From NCBI GenBank assembly GCA_000715635.1, contig KL569164.1, positions 5,071-12,281 on the forward strand: DNA of 7,211 nucleotides, read 5' to 3'. The notes under the pieces are model-generated. The model was not told the origin of the DNA. It worked only from the letters and a program-made list of their open reading frames with translations, and did no database searches. Both the position numbers and the translations under genes were made by a program. Positions 1 to 4,853 of the stretch are shown here, one piece after another (positions within the stretch are counted from its first letter, which is position 1; each line of letters opens with the position of its first letter). Source of the stretch: Streptomyces violaceus. GTDB taxonomy: Bacteria; Actinomycetota; Actinomycetes; Streptomycetales; Streptomycetaceae.

Positions 1-1311
1 CAGCCGCGGGTCCTTGACGAATGGGATTCCGTTGCGGCTGAGCTTTTTCAGGGAGCCGCCGTCGATGTTCCAGGCCACCCAGAACGGAAAGCGGCGCTTC
101 TTGCTCAAGGTGAGCGAGAAATGGGTGTAGGGGATGACCTCGGAGCCGTCGAGGAGGACCGCGTCCCGGGCGAGGTCGGCGTCCAGCTGCGGGACGTCGA
201 TGCGCTTGCCGAGGAAATCGGGGTCGTAGCCCGCGATGCTTTCGATGTCTTCCGGGGCGGGCGGGGTCAGGCTGATCTCGAGTTTCTCGAACACCGCGGT
301 CGAAAGGCAGGCCAGGGCGTGCTCGTCGGGGTCACTCTTGCCCTCGCCGGCGAAGTGCAGTCCGGCCAGGACCGTGCCGGGGCGGCCGTTGCCCTGTTTG
401 AACAGCCAGGCCGCTCCGGAGTCGCCTGGCTTGCTGATCTCCCCGTCGGCGGGCAGGTGGGCGGGGTCGGGGCCGATCTCGAAACAGCCGATGGTCTTCA
501 CGCCGACCTGGCCGCCGTAGTTGATTTTGGCGACGGTGTCGATGCGGCGGACGATGCCGTGGGTGACCGAGGTGGTCCGCCCGCTCTTGACTACCTTGTC
601 GTCGAGCTCCGGCTCCCCCAGCTTGCTGGGTGTCACAACGAGGTCGAGGATGTCCTGGCGGAAGGCGCGGTCCTCGATGGTGGCGATCGCGCAGTCGCCG
701 GCCACCCCCAGGTGGGAGCGCCTGAGCGCACCGAGGCGGTTGCGGTGCACGCGGTTGTCGTCGTGCGGGCCGGGCTGCGCGATCGCATCGCCCAGCGCAC
801 CGTCCGGGCCGTGCAGCACGTGCCAGTTGCTGAGCACGTACGGGGTGCCGTCGGACCGGTCGAAGACGATGCAGCCGATCGTGCCCGCCCCCGGCGGATC
901 GGAGGCGGCAAGGCCCACACTCACGCCGGGCTCGATCGTGTCCAGCCGCCTCATCCGGGCCGGGATTTCGACCTCGGCCACCGGACGGAAGTCCGGCTTG
1001 TAGCTGCGCTCGATCACATCGGTGGGCACCTCGATGCCATCCACAGTGATCGTCTCGGGGATCGGCGTTGTGCCCAGCGCCTCCAGCGCCTCCGGCTCGG
1101 CCTTGCTCGCCACCGTGAACTGCAGCACGACCTGCTTGCCCCGCCTGCCGCCGGTGACCTTGCGGCCGATGCCGACGGAGGTGACGTTCGGATCCTCCAG
1201 CAGTTCCGGGCCGCGGGCGCGGACATAGCGGCGCAGGGAATCGATCAGCTTTTCCTCGGAAGGGCCGGTGCTTTTGGGCCGCGAGGCAGTCTTCTTGGTC
1301 TTGGTGGCCAT
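1..1311 (-). CDS. Nal1-like trypsin-fold serine peptidase fused to DNA/RNA non-specific endonuclease (NUC1/EndoG-like), 3' end cut by window edge
   Basis: 437 codons are visible, read from ATG at 1311 leftwards with no stop before the edge. Residues 1-20 are a Lys/Thr/Ser-rich tail with no signal peptide, so the protein is probably cytosolic. Residues ~38-120 (with VTSVGIGRKVTGG) resemble the N-terminal part of Nal1-like peptidases. The trypsin-like core follows: YVLSNWHVL gives the catalytic His (H164), GDCAIATIE the Asp (D206) and KPGDSGAAW the Ser (S298), with KSGRTTSVTHGIV between. A Pro-rich linker (~345-355) leads to GYDPDFLGKRIDVPQL (361-376), then YTHFSLTLSKKRRFPFWVAW and NIDG, the conserved entry of the Endonuclease_NS fold. 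The DRGH-type metal/catalytic motif would lie past the left edge, so nuclease activity cannot be confirmed here. The start is supported by AAGGGA 9 nt upstream. The gene is monocistronic as far as visible and diverges from the oxidoreductase gene. Peptidase call strong; nuclease call good but partial. Confidence 0.88.
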   Translation of the reverse strand, partial: MATKTKKTASRPKSTGPSEEKLIDSLRRYVRARGPELLEDPNVTSVGIGRKVTGGRRGKQVVLQFTVASKAEPEALEALGTTPIPETITVDGIEVPTDVIERSYKPDFRPVAEVEIPARMRRLDTIEPGVSVGLAASDPPGAGTIGCIVFDRSDGTPYVLSNWHVLHGPDGALGDAIAQPGPHDDNRVHRNRLGALRRSHLGVAGDCAIATIEDRAFRQDILDLVVTPSKLGEPELDDKVVKSGRTTSVTHGIVRRIDTVAKINYGGQVGVKTIGCFEIGPDPAHLPADGEISKPGDSGAAWLFKQGNGRPGTVLAGLHFAGEGKSDPDEHALACLSTAVFEKLEISLTPPAPEDIESIAGYDPDFLGKRIDVPQLDADLARDAVLLDGSEVIPYTHFSLTLSKKRRFPFWVAWNIDGGSLKKLSRNGIPFVKDPRL

Positions 1312-1831
1312 GATGGGTTGTCCCTTCGCCAAAGGAGACGGCGTATGCGTAGCGCTCCGGGCCCGGGGGAATCCGGCACGGGTACCGCTCCTGCAGCCGC
1401 CCGCCTGTCACGTTTAGTAGCTATCTATTCACTTTATGCGCACGAGATGGCGTCCGCTCCCCGAGCATCCGGTGCGAGCGAGGACCACCCCGCGGCCGAC
1501 GCAAGGCCCGCTGATCCGCTCCGCACAGTCCGTCACCCTGCGAACCGCACTTCGTCCGTTCCCCGCAAACGGCGCCTCCGGAATTGGCCAACAGCGCCTT
1601 GCAACTGCCCGGGCGCGGAGCCGTATTCGCGGGCCAACCGCATCGGGCCAGTAGCTCAGCGGCGTGTTGGCTGCGTTTCGACGTAGGCGAGGGACACGCC
1701 TTCCCTGTCGGAGAACTTCGAGCGGGGCCTGCCGACCATGACGCGCAACCTGCCGGTCAACGTGCAGTTGCCGCCTTGCGGGCCGCAGCGTGGCGATCCT
1801 GCGGCCGTACTCCGATACGTAAGGAACTGGC
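1312..1831. other. 520-bp divergent intergenic region without a convincing gene
   Basis: This region separates the start of the trypsin-nuclease gene (minus) from the oxidoreductase gene (plus). The open frames crossing it on both strands give Arg/Pro/Ala-rich peptides with poor third-position GC, so I do not call a gene. It holds an AT-rich island at 1410-1437, a tRNA-like 5' fragment at 1645-1660, and an imperfect inverted repeat (GCCAACAGCGCC near 1587-1598 against GGCGTGTTGGC at 1661-1671). It also holds a short stretch at about 1690-1785 with coding-like period-3 GC. Promoters for both flanking genes should lie here. Confidence 0.6.
1410..1437. promoter_or_regulatory. AT-rich promoter-like island upstream of the trypsin-nuclease gene
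   Basis: About 20 of 28 bases are A/T, in strong contrast with the GC-rich surroundings. On the minus strand it carries -10-like hexamers (TAGATA at 1427-1422 and TACTAA at 1419-1414) roughly 105-115 bp before the ATG of the trypsin-nuclease gene. I could not pair either with a clear TTGACA-like -35 box at 17-18 nt, so strand and exact element are unresolved. It could equally serve the plus strand. Confidence 0.3.
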
Positions 1832-2854
1832 ATGGCCAAGCGTGCAGCGTCCGCAGGCGCCGCCTCTGCGACGATGCGAGCGGTCGTCGTCACTCAGCCC
1901 GGCGGCCTGGATGCCCTTCAGGTCACCACGGTGCCGGTGCCCGAGCGGCAGCCCGGGTGGGTGCGCATCAAGGTGAAGGCGTTCGGCATCAACGAGTCCG
2001 AGGTCACCACCCAAAAGGGTGAGTCGGACCCGGAGGTCACCTACCCGCGGATCCCCGGCATCGAGGGCGTGGGTGTGGTCGATCAGGCCGACGAGGGCAG
2101 CGGGCTGCACCCGGGACAGCAGGTGGCGACGATGATGGGCGGCATGGGCCGGTCCTTCGACGGCTCGTACGCGCAGTATGTGACCGTCCCCGCGAGCCAG
2201 GTCATCCCGTTCGAGATCGACCTCCCGTGGGAAGTGGCCGGCGCGCTGCCGGAGATGTTCCAGACCGCCTACGGCTCCCTCGCCACGGGCCTCGGTCTGC
2301 AGGCGGGGCAGACGCTGCTGATCCGCGGCGGCACCTCCACGGTCGGGCTGAGCGCGGCCACGATCGCGAAGGACCTCGGAGCCACCGTGCTGTCCACCAC
2401 CCGCAGCCCGGAGAGGGCCGGGGAACTGCGGGCCATGGGTGTCGACCATCCCCTCGTCGACAGCGGCACGATCGCCGACCAGGTGAGCGAGCTGATGCCG
2501 GACGGCGTCGACGCCGTACTGGAACTGGTGGGCTGCTCGGTCCTCGCCGACACCCTCCGCACCGTCCGCCGCCACGGCATCGTCTGCTTCACCGGAGCCC
2601 TGGCAGGCCAGCGGACGATCCCTGACTTCACCCCGTTCATGATCCCCAGCGGGGTGCGGCTGACCAGCTACGCGGGCGGGGCCACCGACCTGCCCGCGCA
2701 GGTGCTCCAGCAGCACCTGCAAGCCATCGCCGCCGGGCGGCTCAAGGCCCCGGTCGCGAAGGTCTACCACGGCCTGGAGCAGGTTCGCGAGGCCCAGGCC
2801 GACGTCGAGGCCGGCACGACGCCGGGCAAGCACGTGGTGCTGCTCGACGACTGA
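1832..2854 (+). CDS. Zinc-independent medium-chain dehydrogenase/reductase, quinone oxidoreductase-like (NADPH-dependent)
   Basis: 340 aa, full length for the family. The GroES-like N-terminal domain starts at MRAVVVTQPGGLDAL (residues 15-29), with FGINESE (51-57) in the place of the family's ALN-R-D motif and YPRIPGIEGVGVV following. The Rossmann domain begins at LLIRGGTSTVG (162-172), the family's nucleotide-binding glycine motif. STTRS follows, with R191 placed to contact the NADPH 2'-phosphate. No zinc-ligand cysteine cluster is present, which fits the QOR branch of the MDR superfamily. It is a probable cytosolic NAD(P)H-dependent reductase of quinones or enones; the substrate is unknown. 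The ATG at 1832 is chosen over the in-frame ATG at 1874 because AAGGA sits 6 nt upstream, whereas 1874 lacks a ribosome binding site; this leaves a 14-residue Ala/Ser-rich extension. It is followed after 62 nt by the NTF2-like gene on the same strand. Confidence 0.93.
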   Translation: MAKRAASAGAASATMRAVVVTQPGGLDALQVTTVPVPERQPGWVRIKVKAFGINESEVTTQKGESDPEVTYPRIPGIEGVGVVDQADEGSGLHPGQQVATMMGGMGRSFDGSYAQYVTVPASQVIPFEIDLPWEVAGALPEMFQTAYGSLATGLGLQAGQTLLIRGGTSTVGLSAATIAKDLGATVLSTTRSPERAGELRAMGVDHPLVDSGTIADQVSELMPDGVDAVLELVGCSVLADTLRTVRRHGIVCFTGALAGQRTIPDFTPFMIPSGVRLTSYAGGATDLPAQVLQQHLQAIAAGRLKAPVAKVYHGLEQVREAQADVEAGTTPGKHVVLLDD

Positions 2855-2871
2855 GAAACACACATACCCGC

Positions 2872-2887
2872 GCCGGTCGGAGCCGGC
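2872..2887 (+). other. Small stem-loop between the oxidoreductase and NTF2-like genes
   Basis: GCCGG at 2872-2876 pairs with CCGGC at 2883-2887 around a 6-nt loop, with an extra T-G wobble possible. It lies 17 nt after the oxidoreductase stop and 29 nt before the next ATG, with no T-tract. It could be an mRNA stability or weak attenuation element, or simply chance in GC-rich DNA. Confidence 0.25.
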
Positions 2888-2916
2888 CGGCAGCGGCATG
2901 CACGAAAGGAACTGCC

Positions 2917-3348
2917 ATGGGCGTCGACAAGGAAGAAATCAGCAAGACCATCCTGGAACTGGAGAAGTCCTTCAACGAGCGGTGGAGCGTCGGCGACAAC
3001 CGCGGCTACCTCGACAACTACGCCGAGGAGATCAGCTACTTCGACCCCATCGAAAAGGACCTGGTCGTCGGCAGTGACGCGACCGTAGCCCACACCGAGG
3101 CGATCTACTCCAACCCGCACATCGTGCGCAACGAGTACCTCAACCCCGTCGTGCACGTCAGCGACGGCGGTGACCTCGCCCTCCTGGCCTACAACCTGGA
3201 CACCTACGTGCTCGACGACAACGGCAACGAGCGGCAGCTTCGCGCCTGGAACGCCACCGAGGCATACCGGCTGATCGACGGCGAGTGGCGCATCGTGCAC
3301 TCCAACTGGGCGTTCGCCCAGACCGCGACAGGCGCGATCGCGTCCTGA
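2917..3348 (+). CDS. NTF2-like / SnoaL-type (nuclear transport factor 2 fold) protein
   Basis: 143 aa, a typical length for a single NTF2-like cone-shaped domain. Residues 5-36 form the opening amphipathic helices (ILELEKSFNERWSVGDN, then YLDNYAEE), followed by SYFDPIEKDLVVG at 40-52, where the family has its first strand and conserved Asp-Pro. The C-terminal strands carry DGEWRIVHSNWAF (121-133), the W/H/W signature seen in SnoaL and DUF4440-like proteins. Members include small-molecule isomerases, cyclases and dehydratases as well as non-catalytic ligand binders, so no reaction is assigned. The start is supported by AAAGGA 6 nt upstream. It is probably co-transcribed with the oxidoreductase gene 62 nt upstream, with a nearly identical translation start, suggesting matched translation of the pair. 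No signal peptide, so cytosolic. Confidence 0.88.
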   Translation: MGVDKEEISKTILELEKSFNERWSVGDNRGYLDNYAEEISYFDPIEKDLVVGSDATVAHTEAIYSNPHIVRNEYLNPVVHVSDGGDLALLAYNLDTYVLDDNGNERQLRAWNATEAYRLIDGEWRIVHSNWAFAQTATGAIAS

Positions 3349-3376
3349 CCGGGGCTCCAAGGTGACGCACCCCCGG
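3349..3376 (+). terminator. Possible hairpin terminator directly after the NTF2-like gene
   Basis: CCGGGG at 3349-3354, starting on the base after the TGA, pairs with CCCCGG at 3371-3376 across a 16-nt loop. It lies in a 135-bp spacer between convergent genes, where a terminator is expected. It has no T-run, which is common for actinobacterial hairpins. The stem is only 6 bp, so confidence is modest. Confidence 0.35.
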
Positions 3377-3388
3377 CCAGTGAGCAAG

Positions 3389-3407
3389 CGATCGAAGGAG
3401 GCGATCG
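3389..3407. terminator. Second hairpin in the convergent spacer
   Basis: CGATCG at 3389-3394 and again at 3402-3407 form a 6-bp stem around the 7-nt loop AAGGAGG. Because CGATCG is its own reverse complement, the hairpin forms in transcripts of either strand. It may act as a bidirectional transcription stop for the NTF2-like and AraC genes. No T-run is present. Confidence 0.3.
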
Positions 3408-3483
3408 GCCCCAACCCGCCCCCGCTCCGGACACGATCAAGGCCGTGGCGGCCATGGGGATGCGGGCTTGTGCCGCGGCCGCC

Positions 3484-4413
3484 TCACATGCCGGTCCTGG
3501 TTTCGCGGGCCGTGAAGGCGGCCGGGGTGAGACCGGTGTGGCCACGGAAGAAGCGGCCGAAGTTCGCGGGATCGGTGAAGCCGAGATGGACGGCCACAGC
3601 CCGGGCGTCCCAACCGCCACCTCTCAGCAGGCGCCGGGCTTCGAGCAGCCGCCGCTCGTCGATGACTTCACGCACCCCCTTGCCGGTGGTGTCCCGGGCC
3701 GCGCGGCTGAGGGTGCGAACCGAACAGCCGAGGAGCCCGGCATAGTCTGCGGCCCGGTGCAGTTCCCGGAAGTGCAGCTCCAGGGCGTCCACGAACCGTG
3801 CGTACGTGTCCCTGCGGCCTGTGCCTCCTGCCAACGCGCCGGTGGAGGTGACGTCCGGGGAGTTGGCGAGGCGCAGCAGCAGCGATTCGAGCAGGCTGCG
3901 CCGCAGGGCGTGGTGGACATCGAGCCGGCGCCGCCCTAGTGCACGGTGCTCGTCCAGAAGTTGGAGCCCCGTCTGCCGCAGCCAGGCCGCGTCATCGGAG
4001 TGCGGGCTGAGAACGGCAGGGGCCTCGTGCGCGGTGAGCGGGGCCAGCAGGCGGGCGGCGTCGGACGTCAGCACGTCCGGCTCGAACAGGATGAACAAGC
4101 CGCGGGCGGCGCCTGGCGGATGGCAGCATTGCGCGTGCCCGGGACGTACCCACAGCCACTGGCCGCGGGCGACGGTCCGCGTGACGTGGTCGACATCGTG
4201 GAGCAGCTCACCCTCTACACCTTTACCGACTGCTAGAACGACCGTGTCGTTTCTGGCCTGCGGTAGACCGTCGCGTAGTCGTACGGGACGTTGAGCTCCG
4301 TTCGCCTTCCGTCGGGGCTGCCGACGTAACACGAGAGGTGGAGCGGCCACGCCCCGACCAGCGCCTGCAGCGCGCTCGAGCCCACGAACGAGAAGGACGC
4401 GGATCATCCCCAT
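3484..4413 (-). CDS. AraC-family transcriptional regulator (cupin-type sensor domain plus double HTH), start uncertain
   Basis: 309 aa from ATG at 4413. The C-terminal ~108 residues are a textbook AraC/XylS DNA-binding domain. HTH1 is around 222-241 (YAGLLGCSVRTLSRAARD) and HTH2 around 272-294 (VAVHLGFTDPANFGRFFRG), ending in GLTPAAF. Residues ~55-130 look like a cupin sensor domain: VEGELLHDVDHVTR, then GQWLWVRPG, then GLFILFEPD. The N-terminal ~50 residues are Arg/Ala-rich, have poor third-position GC and include a rare TTA codon (codon 29). Meanwhile another frame of the same strand looks more coding-like there (4233-4385). The true start could therefore be an internal GTG, or a frameshift could be present. 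GAGG lies 8 nt before the ATG at 4413, weak support for it. The gene converges on the NTF2-like gene and may regulate the oxidoreductase/NTF2 pair (inference). It diverges from the Trypco1-nSTAND operon, so it could also act there. Confidence 0.88.
   Translation of the reverse strand: MGMIRVLLVRGLERAAGAGRGVAAPPLVLRRQPRRKANGAQRPVRLRDGLPQARNDTVVLAVGKGVEGELLHDVDHVTRTVARGQWLWVRPGHAQCCHPPGAARGLFILFEPDVLTSDAARLLAPLTAHEAPAVLSPHSDDAAWLRQTGLQLLDEHRALGRRRLDVHHALRRSLLESLLLRLANSPDVTSTGALAGGTGRRDTYARFVDALELHFRELHRAADYAGLLGCSVRTLSRAARDTTGKGVREVIDERRLLEARRLLRGGGWDARAVAVHLGFTDPANFGRFFRGHTGLTPAAFTARETRTGM
4233..4385 (-). pseudogene. Coding-like 50-residue frame overlapping the AraC N-terminus (small ORF, gene remnant or frameshift trace)
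   Basis: Read from GTG at 4385 to TAG at 4233, this frame encodes 50 residues including LQALVGAWPLHLSCYVG and TELNVPYDYATVYRRP. Its third-codon positions are overwhelmingly G/C, as in the real genes here. The AraC frame over the same bases has scattered A/T-ending codons, including TTA, CTA and GTA. A stop (TGA at 4406-4404) lies seven codons before the GTG, and no ribosome binding site is visible. I do not recognise the peptide. It may be a short protein gene, the degraded end of an older gene, or evidence of an indel near the AraC start. Confidence 0.3.
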
Positions 4414-4488
4414 ATGGACCGCCTCGGGATGCGGCGTATGGCGGATCTTGCGGATGCTGGTGGCGTCCGGAAGGCGCACGTGGGAGGC

Positions 4489-4496
4489 GGAGGAGG
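4489..4496 (+). promoter_or_regulatory. Strong Shine-Dalgarno that sets the Trypco1 start at GTG 4501
   Basis: GGAGGAGG at 4489-4496 is a near-perfect anti-16S match, with an earlier GGGAGG at 4482-4487. It lies 4-7 nt before GTG 4501, depending on which GGAGG register is used. The upstream in-frame ATG at 4414 has no comparable site, and its extra 29 residues are not family-like. Confidence 0.6.
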
Positions 4497-4500
4497 CGTT

Positions 4501-4848
4501 GTGGCACCTCTGACTCGGATTCCGCTGGAGGGTGGAGGTTTTCTTCTGGTCGAGCAGCCGGCCATGGGGGACGGGCCGGTAAAGGCTGGCCGTGCAGGTG
4601 ATGCCGTGCGTGAGTTGCCGGGGACACTGCAAGCGGCGCTGGAGCCGGTCACCGAGGCCGCACGCACCACCCTCGACCAGCTGCGCAAGGCCCGCCCCGA
4701 CGAGATCACCGTCGAGTTCGGTGTCGATCTCGCATTCGAGGCCGGCGCCGTGATCACCAAGAGCCAGGCCAGCTGCCATTTGAAGGTGACCATGTCATGG
4801 CAGAGCGGCGTCGCTGATCACCCGCCCACGAGCGCGAGTACGGGCTGA
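4501..4848 (+). CDS. Trypco1 (trypsin-co-occurring domain 1, CU044_2847-type) small protein
   Basis: 115 aa from GTG 4501. The family layout is clear: an opening strand TRIPLEGGGFLLVEQP (5-20), a helical stretch at 35-63 (ELPGTLQAALEPVTEAARTT), then ITVEFGVDLAFEAGAVITK (69-87) and the closing strand HLKVTMSW (93-100). The VEFGV..(x)..EAGAVI..K..(x)..HLKVT pattern is the hallmark of proteins found beside trypsin-like and STAND genes in actinobacteria. Molecular function is not established; in the family literature it is viewed as a component of trypsin-linked conflict systems, perhaps a regulator, substrate or adaptor. No signal peptide or membrane segment. It is followed after 5 nt by the trypsin-nSTAND gene, so the two are one operon and very likely translationally coupled. 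An in-frame ATG at 4414 would add 29 unconserved residues; I prefer GTG because of the strong ribosome binding site. Confidence 0.85.
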   Translation: MAPLTRIPLEGGGFLLVEQPAMGDGPVKAGRAGDAVRELPGTLQAALEPVTEAARTTLDQLRKARPDEITVEFGVDLAFEAGAVITKSQASCHLKVTMSWQSGVADHPPTSASTG

Positions 4849-4853
4849 TCTCG

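Noticed and set aside
332..1411. Minus-strand open frame of 359 residues overlapping the trypsin-nuclease gene
   Set aside because: Same strand, wrong frame: Arg/Pro/Gly-rich low-complexity product. The frame starting at 1311 holds all conserved motifs.
121..1686. Long plus-strand open frame (521 residues) opposite the trypsin-nuclease gene
   Set aside because: It is antisense to a minus-strand frame that carries a full trypsin triad and nuclease motifs. Its product is Gly/Ala/Asp/Arg-rich with no recognisable domain, a usual shadow in high-GC DNA.
1645..1720. A complete tRNA gene
   Set aside because: Only the first ~16 bases look like a tRNA. The second D-stem half, anticodon stem, T arm and matching 3' acceptor strand are absent.
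1757..2899. Minus-strand open frame of 380 residues opposite the oxidoreductase gene
   Set aside because: Antisense shadow of a clear MDR protein; no domain and an unnatural Gly/Arg/His composition.
4414..4500. N-terminal extension of the Trypco1 protein from ATG 4414
   Set aside because: The 29 extra residues are not family-like, and the strong Shine-Dalgarno points to GTG 4501.
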